The notes below the pieces were generated by a model, which saw only the letters and a list, made by a program, of their open reading frames with translations, did no database searches and was not told the DNA's origin. Shown piece after piece: positions 7,486 to 15,078 of a stretch of DNA of 15,078 nucleotides (within the stretch, counting starts at the first letter, position 1; each line of letters begins with the position of its first letter). Origin of the DNA: Verrucomicrobiales bacterium (GTDB lineage: Bacteria; Verrucomicrobiota; Verrucomicrobiia; Verrucomicrobiales; Verrucomicrobiaceae); the NCBI GenBank assembly GCA_003506995.1, contig DNXB01000557.1:1-15078 (forward strand). The letters run 5' to 3'. The position numbers were made by a program, and so were the translations under genes.

Positions 7486-8289
7486 ATGTCAGCCGCTCTT
7501 TTCGCCGCCGGTCTGGGGGACGTGATTCGTTCCTGCTACCAGAACGCCGCCTACCATGTGCTCAGCGAGGCCACGCAGCCGGTGCCGGTCATCATGGCTT
7601 CGCACAACCCTTTCGCGATCGAGATCTTCCGGCATCACCGCAACGCGAAAAACTTCATCCTCTACGATCTGGCGCACAAGTTTGAGGAGTTCTTCAACGC
7701 CGGGCTGCGCGGGCCGGACATCAGCCGCGCGTTGTGTGATTTCGCCGGCGTTGACTACGGCAAACTGATTCGCGGCAACGCGAACGGACACATTCCCGTG
7801 TTCGACGCGCCAGATGAGGTCGATTCAAACGGACACATCGTGTTTCAACCCTTCGCGGGAAACGCCTCCTACCGCTCGCTGCCGCCGGAGCTGATCGAAA
7901 AAACGGCGCAGGTGCTGCGCAAGCTGCCGTGCCAGGTGTTTGTGATGACACGAAGTTATTTCCGTCCCGGTGTGAAGGGGAAAACCATTCATGCCGTGGA
8001 AGACGCCCGCACCTTGGAAGGCGGCAACATCACCGTGCTCGACTGCCTCACCGTTCCGGCGACGCTGAACCTGATCAAAACCTGCCGCGCCTATGTGGGA
8101 AGCTGGAGCAGCCTGCAGCAGGCGGCATGGCTCGAAAACAAGCCGGTGGCGGTGTTTTATCCGGTCAATTACATCGACGTGCAAAAGCACACCGCATACG
8201 CCTTCGGCATGGGGCGCGACAACACGCTTGGCTGCGAATATCCGCAGGTGGATGTGGCGGTGCTGGAGACGTTTCTGCGCCGCTGGTGA
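7486..8289 (+). CDS. GT9 (heptosyltransferase)-like protein, short
   Basis: A 267-residue protein resembling ADP-heptose:LPS heptosyltransferases (GT-B fold), which add sugars to lipopolysaccharide core in the cytoplasm. The N-terminus has FAAGLGDVIRSCYQ (6-19), the family's first loop. The donor-side domain begins at HIVFQPFAGNASYRSLPPEL (117-136), and VGSWSSLQQAAWLENKPVAV (204-223) stands where the family has GxDTGxxHxAAxxxxPxVxLFG. The Asp-Thr-Gly of that motif is replaced by Ser-Trp-Ser, and the length is below the usual 320-350 residues, so activity or donor may differ. An in-frame stop (7483-7485) lies directly before the ATG, so no longer start is possible. There is no Shine-Dalgarno site. 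It ends 1 nt before the convergent pyruvyl transferase gene. Confidence 0.7.
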   Translation: MSAALFAAGLGDVIRSCYQNAAYHVLSEATQPVPVIMASHNPFAIEIFRHHRNAKNFILYDLAHKFEEFFNAGLRGPDISRALCDFAGVDYGKLIRGNANGHIPVFDAPDEVDSNGHIVFQPFAGNASYRSLPPELIEKTAQVLRKLPCQVFVMTRSYFRPGVKGKTIHAVEDARTLEGGNITVLDCLTVPATLNLIKTCRAYVGSWSSLQQAAWLENKPVAVFYPVNYIDVQKHTAYAFGMGRDNTLGCEYPQVDVAVLETFLRRW

Positions 8290-8290
8290 A

Positions 8291-9175
8291 TCAGCGCTGA
8301 AGAAACCGACGCAGCACCTCGAAATGGCCGGCGGCAGTGCTGATGTCCGCGTTCAGATCCTCCATGCGGATCTTGTAAGGCGAATCGACCGGCGTGATGA
8401 ACGGCGCGCGGCTGACGCGGGCGAAGATCATGCCGTGATAACGGCCCGTGAGGACGAACCGCGACCGTGCGATGGTTTCAAACGCAGCCTGCGGACCGGG
8501 CCGGGCGATGATCTGTGATTGGGGAAAGCGTTCTGTTACCTCCGCGAGCAGTTTGTCATCATCCACCGGTGCGCCCATGCCCAGCCAGCGGGTTGGCGTA
8601 CCGCTGGCGGCGAATTGGCGCATGTAGTGCTTGATAAGCGTGTTCCGCGCATTGACGAGACCTGCGGGAACCAGCGTGACGGCCTGCTGATCCGCTTCAA
8701 CCGTCGGTCGATACAAATAGGCCGCGTCGGGAAAGAACCGCGCGTCATCACGCCCGCTGATCTCCTGCGCGATGCGCACGCAGTTCGGCGAGCGCAGCGT
8801 GATGAAGGCCGCTTGTTTCAAGTAAGGCGCCCACGGCTTGAGCGCGGCGGCATACTCGGCCTCGCGGTTGATTTGAAATTGAAAACCGCAGGACAAGATG
8901 CCCCACGGGATGCCACGCGCGATGGCGGCATCCATGTAGAACTTCATGGCGCGGAAATGCGGCGATTCCGCATCCGCCGGCCCGTCCTTCGGGTTGTTGT
9001 AAAGAATGCCGCCACCACCGAGCACGAGCAGCGCGAGGTCATCCGGCAGCGCGGCGGGCAGATCGGAATTGTAGATCACCAACTCGTGCTCCGGCAATTG
9101 CTGCGCGAAGACGAGCGGATAGGTGTCGTCGCCAACGTTGCCGTAGCCGGACGCGCCGACGAAGGCGATTTTCAT
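8291..9175 (-). CDS. Polysaccharide pyruvyl transferase family protein
   Basis: A 294-residue enzyme of the family (PF04230, CsaB/WcaK-like) that transfers pyruvate from phosphoenolpyruvate to sugars of cell-surface polymers as a ketal. The N-terminus has the loop SGYGNVGDD (9-17), followed by LLVLGGGGILYN (49-60), GIPWGILSCGFQF (88-100), and the C-terminal signature TGRYHGMIFA (243-252). The whole family length is present. The ATG at 9175 overlaps the TGA of the glycosyltransferase upstream in an ATGA arrangement, which indicates translational coupling and supports the start. It therefore probably modifies a glycan built by that glycosyltransferase; the acceptor is unknown. It ends 1 nt from the GT9-like gene. 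Confidence 0.88.
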   Translation of the reverse strand: MKIAFVGASGYGNVGDDTYPLVFAQQLPEHELVIYNSDLPAALPDDLALLVLGGGGILYNNPKDGPADAESPHFRAMKFYMDAAIARGIPWGILSCGFQFQINREAEYAAALKPWAPYLKQAAFITLRSPNCVRIAQEISGRDDARFFPDAAYLYRPTVEADQQAVTLVPAGLVNARNTLIKHYMRQFAASGTPTRWLGMGAPVDDDKLLAEVTERFPQSQIIARPGPQAAFETIARSRFVLTGRYHGMIFARVSRAPFITPVDSPYKIRMEDLNADISTAAGHFEVLRRFLQR

Positions 9176-10704
9176 GCGCGCTGCGGTCGTTTCGTGGATT
9201 TTTTGCCGACGACGGGAGCCAGGATGGCGTGGAACTGCTCCGCGATGTTGCGCCAGTCGAAGTCATCACGACGAACATGCTCGATCCCCTGCGCGGAGAG
9301 TTTCGTGCGAAGCGCATTGTCAGTGTAAAGCGCCTGCAAGGCCGCCACGAACGGCGCGTGATCGACGAGAGCGCCGGTGGTGTTGATCTCAGGGTTCATG
9401 AGCAGGCGTGAGCACGGGATTTTCACCGCAGGCACGGCCCATTCGGCCAGCGCGGATGAATCTGGCACGATCTGCGGGATGCCGCAGGCCATGCCTTCCA
9501 TGGTGGTGAGACCCCAGCCCTCGCCAAGCGTGGTGGAAATCTGCACATCGAGGCTGTTGTAGATGCGCTGGAGATGCCGCGGGCTTTGCAGGCCGCGAAT
9601 GTCCTCGCAGCCGGTGAGCAGCAGACGGTCGGAGATGCCGTGGAAGGCAGCGACGCGGCGGAGATCCCAGCCAGTGTCTTTTTGCGCACAGTGGAGCAGC
9701 AGGAAGGCGTTGGAGACGCGGTGCTGCTTGATCCAGTCGGCGAAGATGTGAATGGAAAGATCAAGACGCTTGCGCGGCTGGTTGCGGTTGAGATTGCCGA
9801 CGATGAAGGCGTTGCGCGGCACGTTGAGGTCGAGCAGGCGACGCGCCTCCGCACGATTCATCGGCTGAAACACCGCCGTGTCGATGCCATGTGCAATGAC
9901 ATGCCGTTTACCTTTGAATCCGGCCTTCACCGCCTCGCGATGGCCGAAGTTCGTGTACCACACGGCGGCCTGGAGCTTGTTCAGCTCCCGCATGGCCGCA
10001 GGGTCAAGATGGCCGCCGTCCACGGGCATGTACCCGATGATGGGAACGCCCTTCGGCGCGATCTTGGCAAACTGGGCCACATTCCACCAGTCGTTGTTGA
10101 TGATGACGGCGGCGGGATCGAACTCGGCGCAGAGATGCGCGAAGCGGTTCATGCCCCACATGTCGCCGCCCTGCCACGCGGGCATGACTTGGTACGGCAG
10201 GTCGTGCGCGGAGCCGTCGTGATTGACGCCGGAGACGACTACTTCCCAGTCATGCCGCAGGTGATTCAACACGGCATGGGTGACGGTGGCGAAGCCCGTG
10301 GGCACGAGCGCGTCGCCGATCCATAGCAGGCGTGGTTTGCGACGCGTGACGCCGAAGAACCGCCGGAACCACCCCTTCCGGGTAGATTCTTTTTCAACAG
10401 TGGTGGTGGTGCCGATGGCAAATTCACCGCTGGCCATCACAGCGAGTGAGCTGGCGCCCGTCTTGAGCACCGAAACGGGAGCCTTGGTCACCGGGCGTTT
10501 CACCCCAACGCTTTTTTTCACGGACGCCTTTTCCGCAGCCGCCCCTTTGAATCCTGGTTTCTGTCGGGCGATCTTTGGGCGCACGGGTGCTTTTTTCACC
10601 GCCGTTGTCTTTTTCATGGCCGTTGGATTTGGTTTCGCCGTTTTGCGAACGGTTTTCTTGGAAGACGCGCCCGCCGCCTTGCTGCTTTTGGTCTGCTTTT
10701 TCAT
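9172..10704 (-). CDS. GT4 glycosyltransferase with a lysine-rich histone-H1-like N-terminal tail
   Basis: A 510-residue retaining glycosyltransferase (GT-B fold, family 4). The catalytic part starts near residue 124 (PRLLWIGDALVPTGFATVTH) and contains IAHGIDTAVFQP (270-281), VGNLNRNQPRKRLD (302-315, start of the donor domain) and LGEGWGLTTMEGMACGIPQI (393-412), where Glu395 and Glu403 form the E-x7-E donor-binding pair. The first ~80 residues are Lys/Ala/Pro-rich with about 20 lysines and a single acid, like histone H1 or basic tails of bacterial DNA-binding proteins. The C-terminus is also basic (GKKSTKRPQRA). The frame is open without a break, but Met30 or Met90 could be alternative starts, and no Shine-Dalgarno site decides between them. 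It lies 33 nt after the kinase gene and overlaps the pyruvyl transferase gene by 4 nt. Substrates unknown; the tail could bind membrane phospholipid, acidic polymer or nucleic acid. Confidence 0.88.
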   Translation of the reverse strand: MKKQTKSSKAAGASSKKTVRKTAKPNPTAMKKTTAVKKAPVRPKIARQKPGFKGAAAEKASVKKSVGVKRPVTKAPVSVLKTGASSLAVMASGEFAIGTTTTVEKESTRKGWFRRFFGVTRRKPRLLWIGDALVPTGFATVTHAVLNHLRHDWEVVVSGVNHDGSAHDLPYQVMPAWQGGDMWGMNRFAHLCAEFDPAAVIINNDWWNVAQFAKIAPKGVPIIGYMPVDGGHLDPAAMRELNKLQAAVWYTNFGHREAVKAGFKGKRHVIAHGIDTAVFQPMNRAEARRLLDLNVPRNAFIVGNLNRNQPRKRLDLSIHIFADWIKQHRVSNAFLLLHCAQKDTGWDLRRVAAFHGISDRLLLTGCEDIRGLQSPRHLQRIYNSLDVQISTTLGEGWGLTTMEGMACGIPQIVPDSSALAEWAVPAVKIPCSRLLMNPEINTTGALVDHAPFVAALQALYTDNALRTKLSAQGIEHVRRDDFDWRNIAEQFHAILAPVVGKKSTKRPQRA

Positions 10705-10737
10705 GGGATGTGTGTGGGTTGAGGTGAATTTCTTGGG

Positions 10738-12324
10738 TCATTCTTCGCGAATGGCACAATCCGGCAGGAGAAGGCGCAGTTCCGCCACAACCGCATGATC
10801 TGCGGGATGACCAGAGTCGCCGAGACGCAGCAGTTTCAATTGTTTGCAGGCGGCGAGGTGCGGCAGAGCCTCGCGCGTGATCATCATGCTCGCGGTGAGA
10901 TCGAGGTTGCTGAGGTTGCTGAGACTGGAAAGGTGGCTCAGTGCTGTTACAGGCACCTGCAGACCGCGCAGATTGAGGTTGGTGACCGTGCCCGCCGCTT
11001 TGAGCAGTGCGACAAGTTCCTTCAGGTCTATTTCATTTGAAATCGGCAGACCGGTGACGGCAAAACAGACCCGCCAGATAGTGAAGGACTCCCCCGCCAG
11101 CCGATCCATCTGCCAGATGTCGGCATTGCCGCCCATGTCCTTTTCCATCTTGTCAGGCGTGAGCACGTTGAGGAATCCATCATGGGCGAAAACCCACTCG
11201 GCGAGCCTGATCTGCTCTGGCGCTGCCTTGGCCGGCCTCACCTCAGGTGAGGAGAGCAACACCACCGGCCCGTCCTTGGCGGGCCGCATCGACCGCCAGC
11301 CAAAGGCCGTCAGCGCGCTGAGCAGCATCACCGCCGCCGCCTTGGCCGGCCATGTTCTGCGGAACTTGTGCGGTTTGATCTGGATCGTGTCGGCAGATGT
11401 GGGAATGCGGCCCAGCCTGTCCACCTGTGCCACCACCTCGCTCCTGGGATGGCGGCGGAAATTTTTCCAATTGTCGCTGTTTTTGAGCAGCTTCTCCAGC
11501 ACCTGCGTCATGTCGCTGACATGCTGGTAGCGCTTGTCCGGGTTGCTCTGCATCGCCTTGCTGACGACGACATCAATGCCCTTGTCAGCGCCGGAGCAGA
11601 CGGAGGGCGGCTCCCACACGCCTTTGGGCAGATGCCCGGTGAAGATCTCATAAATCATCACGCCGAGGGAGTAAATGTCCGCGCGGTGGTCGATCTTCCC
11701 GTCGTGATCAAGCGCCTCGGGCGCGATGTAGTCCGGCGTGCCAAGCGTGGTGCCGGTGGCGGTGTATTCCGCCGACTGCGGGCCGACGACCTTCGCCAGG
11801 CCGAAGTCCGCCACTTTCACATTTCCGCGCTCGTCGATGAGGATGTTCGCCGGCTTGACATCACGATGCACGATGCCGTTTTCGTGGGCAAACTGCAGCG
11901 CGCCGCACACCTGGGTGATGATTTTCAGAATCTGCCTCGGCCCGGGCGACTCCCGCTTGAGCAGATGCTGCAAATCCATGCCGGAGACGAACTCCATCGC
12001 GTAGTACATCTGGCCGTCGATCGTCTCGCCAAAATCATATACGGCGACAATGTGCGGGTGATTGAGCCGTGCGAGCGCCTCGGCCTCGCGCCGGAAGCGC
12101 TCGGCAAAGGTGGCCTTGTTTCGATGCACCTGCGGCAGCAGTTTCACGGCGACGGTGCGGTTGAGGCTTTTCTGCACCGCCTTGTAAACCGCGCCCATGC
12201 CGCCGCTGTCGATGAACTCGATGAACTGGTAGCCGGGAATCAAATCATCCAGCTCCGCCGTCGAGGGCGGCGCGAAGGGTTCGAATTTGATGGCGTCGCC
12301 GCCCTGGTCCTGCGCCGGCTGCAT
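10738..12324 (-). CDS. Membrane Ser/Thr protein kinase with leucine-rich-like C-terminal domain
   Basis: A 528-residue Hanks-type kinase. The kinase domain spans ~31-280: glycine loop DSGGMGAVYK (39-48), Lys61 in VAVK, Glu80 of helix C, HRDVKPAN with catalytic Asp155 (153-160), DFG (173-175), and APE (201-203). All catalytic residues are present, so it should phosphorylate. One membrane segment lies at ~329-345 (AAAVMLLSALTAFGWRSM). Outside the membrane, residues ~365-528 include two or three leucine-rich-like repeats (VTNLNLRGLQ, LSNLSNLDLTA, LKLLRLG). That domain is the likely sensor or binding part, but its ligand is unknown. The gene starts a run with the tailed glycosyltransferase (33 nt downstream) and the pyruvyl transferase, which suggests control of that glycan pathway. 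No Shine-Dalgarno site precedes the ATG, so the start is moderately certain. Confidence 0.92.
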   Translation of the reverse strand: MQPAQDQGGDAIKFEPFAPPSTAELDDLIPGYQFIEFIDSGGMGAVYKAVQKSLNRTVAVKLLPQVHRNKATFAERFRREAEALARLNHPHIVAVYDFGETIDGQMYYAMEFVSGMDLQHLLKRESPGPRQILKIITQVCGALQFAHENGIVHRDVKPANILIDERGNVKVADFGLAKVVGPQSAEYTATGTTLGTPDYIAPEALDHDGKIDHRADIYSLGVMIYEIFTGHLPKGVWEPPSVCSGADKGIDVVVSKAMQSNPDKRYQHVSDMTQVLEKLLKNSDNWKNFRRHPRSEVVAQVDRLGRIPTSADTIQIKPHKFRRTWPAKAAAVMLLSALTAFGWRSMRPAKDGPVVLLSSPEVRPAKAAPEQIRLAEWVFAHDGFLNVLTPDKMEKDMGGNADIWQMDRLAGESFTIWRVCFAVTGLPISNEIDLKELVALLKAAGTVTNLNLRGLQVPVTALSHLSSLSNLSNLDLTASMMITREALPHLAACKQLKLLRLGDSGHPADHAVVAELRLLLPDCAIREE

Positions 12325-12432
12325 GAGATGATTTAAGTGGGAGAATGCAGATTAGCAAGACCTCCAGGCCGACAATCCCAAAATAAGCATTAGAACCCCC
12401 AAGGAGATTTCCCCTTTGGGATTCTTCGCGCT
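12325..12432 (-). terminator. Intergenic gap with overlapping stem-loops, possible terminator of the upstream glycosyltransferase
   Basis: Read on the minus strand after the glycosyltransferase stop at 12433, a stem-loop at 12420-12398 (CCCAA and GG paired with CC and TTGGG, one bulge) is followed by a moderately T-rich stretch (TTCTAATGCTTATTTT). The arm at 12415-12423 can alternatively pair with 12374-12382: AATCCCAAA and TTTGGGATT are perfect 9-bp inverted arms 32 bp apart. Termination here would give the kinase gene its own promoter. A weak -35/-10 pair (TTGTCG, TAATCT) lies closer to the kinase start, with poor match to consensus. Confidence 0.4.
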
Positions 12433-13602
12433 TCAAGCCGCCTGATACGCGGCCAAGAGCTGCTCCACGCTGCGCTCCCAGTTCAACTCCTGCGTGAGGC
12501 GCCGGTGACCGGCCTGGGCGAGCGCCAGGCGGCGGGGTTCGTCATCAAGGAGGGCAAGGATGGCATCCCCGAGCTGTTCGGCGCTGTTTTCCATGACATA
12601 GACGGCGCCGTCACCGGCGGAGTAGCGGCCCTCGACGGTGCCGAACATGACGATCGGTTTCGCGAAGGCCATGTATTCGAGCACCTTGTTCATGGTGCAG
12701 TGGTCGTTGTAGGCGTTGATGGGATCACAGGCGACGCCGAGGTCGATGGTGCGCAAGGCGCGGCACAGAAACTCATCGCTGACACGTCCTGGCATGCTGA
12801 TGTGGTCCTGGAGGCCGAGCTTATCGCGCAGTGTGAGCAATTCGGCATGCTCAGGGCCGGAACCCATGAGAAGGAACTGCACGTCGGTGCGTTGGCGTGT
12901 TTTGACAATGTGTTCGGCGGCGCGGACGAGGTAATCGACCCCGTCGGCATTGCCCATGACGCCGATGTAGCCGACGAGATATTTTTTGCCTGCCCGCAGC
13001 GCTTCATCCGGCTCTGCGGCGGTGTGCATGCGGTTCGGGGCGGTGCGGACGACGAAGGCGCGCTCGTCGCGCAGCTTGCCGCGCTGTTTGACGGCACGCA
13101 GCACGCTTTGATTGGTGGCGATGACGACATTGGCGAGGGCAAGCGTGCAGCGCTCGGCGACGCGCACCGCCCAGTACATGAGACCGCGTTTGCCAAACTT
13201 CGCCTCGAACATCTCCGGCCACAGGTCATGCACGTCGAAAATGACCTTCACGCCGCCAAAGAGCTTGAAGGGCAGAGCGACGAGAAACAGCAGGTCGGGC
13301 GGATTGCAGAGATGGATCACGTCGAATCCGCCGCGCTTCCAGGCTTTGAGAGCGCAGCGGAATTCCCCCCACAAGGCGGAGGCGTACTCGGAAACAAAGC
13401 CACCCACGGACTTCGCCTCACCGCTGATCCAGTGGCGGTAGATCTGGATGCCTTCAAGCACCTCTTCCGGCTGCGTGTAGCCACGCATCTGTGGGCAGAT
13501 CACCGTGACCTGATGCCCGGCATCCCGCAACGCGCAGGCTTCCTGCCACACACGTCTGTCGAAGGGCACCGGGAGGTTTTCGACGAGGATGAGGACGCGC
13601 AT
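12433..13602 (-). CDS. GT4-type glycosyltransferase
   Basis: A 389-residue retaining glycosyltransferase (GT-B fold) that uses a nucleotide-sugar donor, cytoplasmic or on the inner membrane face. The N-terminus MRVLILVENLPVPFDRRVWQ is typical of WbuB/WecB-like surface-polysaccharide enzymes. The acceptor domain has DVIHLCNPPDLLFL (~94-107) and IFDVHDLWPEMF (~121-132); the donor domain opens with YLVGYIGVMGNADGVDYLVR (~208-227) and contains CTMNKVLEYMAFAKPIVMF (~302-320). No membrane segment is required for this family. The ATG at 13602 was preferred over a TTG three codons upstream because family members start at this point. It begins 12 nt after the rseP stop, so the two are probably co-transcribed. 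Sugar donor and acceptor unknown. Confidence 0.9.
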   Translation of the reverse strand: MRVLILVENLPVPFDRRVWQEACALRDAGHQVTVICPQMRGYTQPEEVLEGIQIYRHWISGEAKSVGGFVSEYASALWGEFRCALKAWKRGGFDVIHLCNPPDLLFLVALPFKLFGGVKVIFDVHDLWPEMFEAKFGKRGLMYWAVRVAERCTLALANVVIATNQSVLRAVKQRGKLRDERAFVVRTAPNRMHTAAEPDEALRAGKKYLVGYIGVMGNADGVDYLVRAAEHIVKTRQRTDVQFLLMGSGPEHAELLTLRDKLGLQDHISMPGRVSDEFLCRALRTIDLGVACDPINAYNDHCTMNKVLEYMAFAKPIVMFGTVEGRYSAGDGAVYVMENSAEQLGDAILALLDDEPRRLALAQAGHRRLTQELNWERSVEQLLAAYQAA

Positions 13603-13614
13603 GAGGACCAAAAG

Positions 13615-15078
13615 TTAGGAGCCCGGGGCAGCCTTGGCAGTGCGCTGCTCCTTGGAGAGCCATAGGATCTTCGGCACCTTGCCGTCCTTGGCGCCGCCGC
13701 CAAAGAAGTCGCCCGTGTCCTTGAGCGTGACGAAGATGATGAAGCCAAACAGCATCAAGGCGCAGGCGGTCTGCACATACTCAAGGATGCGCCCCTGCGC
13801 CGGCTTGCGGCGGATGGCCTCCGCGACAGCCATGGTGATGTGGCCGCCGTCGAGCACGGGGAAGGGCATCATGTTGAGGATGGCGAGGTTGATGTTGAAG
13901 ACGACGCTGAACCACAACACGAGACGCCAGCCATCAGGATGCTGGAAGAGCTTGTAGTAAAGACGGCCGACACCGACGGGGCCGCTCATGTGCGCGGGGC
14001 TGAGATCGGACTTGGGAGAGAAGAGCTTGGTGACGAGGTTGCCCATGTGACGCACGGCGTCGCTGATCTGCTCCCACGGCGTGATGGTGATGGGCGTGCG
14101 CCTGCCTTCCACATCCCAGGCCACGCCGATCATCGGATATTCCTTTTTGTCCTCGGTGAACTCCTTGAGGTTGCTCTCATCCGGGATGCGCGGCAGCACC
14201 GGGATTTGCAGCACTTTGCCGGCCCGCTCGACATCAAGCGTGATCGTCTTGCCGGGAGTGGCCTTGATGTAGTCCCCCAGGTCTCCCATGCTGCGCAGCG
14301 GGTTGCCATCGGCCTTGAGCACGAGATCGTTGGGCTTGAGGCCCGCCTCGTCCGCCGGGCTGTTTTTGGCGACTCCGCCGATCATCGGGGTCATTTGTCC
14401 TTCCAGGCCGACAGAACGCAGGTCGGGGCGCTTGAAGATGGAACTCCACCAGGAGGCGGGAACGGCGGCTTCGTCAGACTTCGGCCAGACCTTGGGATTC
14501 ACGTCAAATTTGCGGACTCCTTCTCCCGGACGCTCCACCTCAAAGGCAATGGTGTCCCCCTCGCTGGCCACCACGCCCCAGCGCACGCTGTCCACGAGTC
14601 CCTCGAAGCGTTTCACCGGCTCGCCGTCCACGGTGAGGATTTTGTCACCCGGAAGGATGCCTGCCTGCATGGCGGGGCTGCCTTTGGCCACATGACCGAC
14701 AACGGTGGTGGTGTGCGCCTCGCTCTGCGGCTTGCCCACGATCCAGACGGTCACGGCGAACACGCAGGCCAGCAAAAAGCTGAACAAGGGCCCGGCGAAG
14801 GCCACGATGGCCTTGTCCAGCGGAGTGATGGGCGGAAGCGGCTCCGTGCTGGCCTCGCCTTCGAGGCCGCCCATCGGCGCCATTTGCGGCAGGGCCACAA
14901 AACCACCGGCGGGGATGCTGCCGAGGCCGTATTCCACGCCGTTGATGGTCTTTTTCCAGATCGGCTTGCCGAACCAGATGTAAAACTTGTCAATCTTCAG
15001 CCCGCGCCAGCGGGCGGCGAGGAAATGACCCCACTCATGGACGACAATCATGAGATTGAAGACCAGGATCACCTCCAG
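13615..15078 (-). CDS. rseP: RseP-type site-2 intramembrane zinc metalloprotease (N-terminus outside window)
   Basis: M50 family protease of the inner membrane. It cleaves transmembrane segments, typically the anti-sigma factor RseA or signal-peptide remnants, and so controls the envelope-stress response. The frame is open to the window edge, and a GTG at 15072 is likely internal, because the family begins a few residues earlier. Counting from that GTG, the zinc site HEWGH is at 12-16 in the first membrane helix. GSIPAGGFVAL (51-61) and the membrane helix ~88-112 follow. Two PDZ domains fill ~120-290 (GSPAMQAGILPGDKILTVDG and NSPADEAGLKPNDLVLKADG). The second half of the active site, FPVLDGGH with Asp408, is at 404-411. 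A last helix lies at ~431-452. All catalytic residues are present. The glycosyltransferase follows after 12 nt. Confidence 0.94.
   Translation of the reverse strand: MEVILVFNLMIVVHEWGHFLAARWRGLKIDKFYIWFGKPIWKKTINGVEYGLGSIPAGGFVALPQMAPMGGLEGEASTEPLPPITPLDKAIVAFAGPLFSFLLACVFAVTVWIVGKPQSEAHTTTVVGHVAKGSPAMQAGILPGDKILTVDGEPVKRFEGLVDSVRWGVVASEGDTIAFEVERPGEGVRKFDVNPKVWPKSDEAAVPASWWSSIFKRPDLRSVGLEGQMTPMIGGVAKNSPADEAGLKPNDLVLKADGNPLRSMGDLGDYIKATPGKTITLDVERAGKVLQIPVLPRIPDESNLKEFTEDKKEYPMIGVAWDVEGRRTPITITPWEQISDAVRHMGNLVTKLFSPKSDLSPAHMSGPVGVGRLYYKLFQHPDGWRLVLWFSVVFNINLAILNMMPFPVLDGGHITMAVAEAIRRKPAQGRILEYVQTACALMLFGFIIFVTLKDTGDFFGGGAKDGKVPKILWLSKEQRTAKAAPGS

Noticed and set aside
10424..10759. 111-codon minus-strand frame over the lysine-rich tail
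   Set aside because: It is the shifted frame of the tail codons, has no motif, and would overlap both the kinase and the glycosyltransferase genes.
11368..12336. 322-codon plus-strand frame
   Set aside because: It is antisense to the kinase catalytic domain.
12505..13665. 386-codon plus-strand frame
   Set aside because: It is antisense to the GT4 gene and has no recognisable motif.
8291..15078. Whole region as a horizontally acquired polysaccharide island
   Set aside because: No integrase, transposase, tRNA or direct repeats were seen, the base composition looks like that of the neighbours, and RseP is a core gene.

Overview
This window looks like a chromosomal segment of a Gram-negative bacterium of the Verrucomicrobiota, probably close to Prosthecobacter or Verrucomicrobium. 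That placement is inferred from the high-GC, dense coding, the mix of sialate O-acetylesterase, kinase with leucine-rich-like tail and large TPR/coiled-coil secreted protein, and the scarcity of Shine-Dalgarno sites. It is not proven by a marker gene. No tRNA, rRNA, CRISPR array, insertion sequence or prophage gene was seen.

Layout. (1) Positions 1-2952, plus strand: the 3' part of penicillin-binding protein 2 (mrdA), then an RNase E/G-family endoribonuclease (rng) 31 nt later. This is a cell-wall elongation and RNA-processing pair. (2) Positions 2953-3121: a short gap that holds the decayed 3' end of a VanX/DdpX-type D-Ala-D-Ala dipeptidase on the minus strand (EWWH motif) and a perfect 10-bp inverted repeat. 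(3) Positions 3122-7428, minus strand: a secreted sialate O-acetylesterase-like enzyme, a small SAM-dependent methyltransferase 5 nt behind it, and a secreted coiled-coil/TPR protein. (4) Positions 7486-8289, plus strand: a short GT9 (heptosyltransferase)-like protein, divergent from the esterase gene and ending 1 nt from the next gene. (5) Positions 8291-12324, minus strand: a membrane Ser/Thr protein kinase, a GT4 glycosyltransferase with a histone-H1-like lysine-rich N-terminal tail, and a polysaccharide pyruvyl transferase that overlaps the glycosyltransferase by 4 nt. (6) Positions 12433-15078, minus strand: the RseP-type site-2 protease (its N-terminus lies outside the window) followed by a second GT4 glycosyltransferase.

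How the genes may work together. About half of the window is devoted to the cell envelope and surface glycans: PBP2, the dipeptidase remnant, the esterase, GT9-like, two GT4 enzymes, pyruvyl transferase and the envelope-stress protease RseP. The most suggestive unit is kinase - tailed GT4 - pyruvyl transferase. It could be a small glycan-building module whose activity or expression is tied to a membrane kinase; this is inference from order and spacing only. The strongest unexpected observations are the dipeptidase remnant, the lysine-rich tail on the GT4, and the almost complete absence of Shine-Dalgarno sites.
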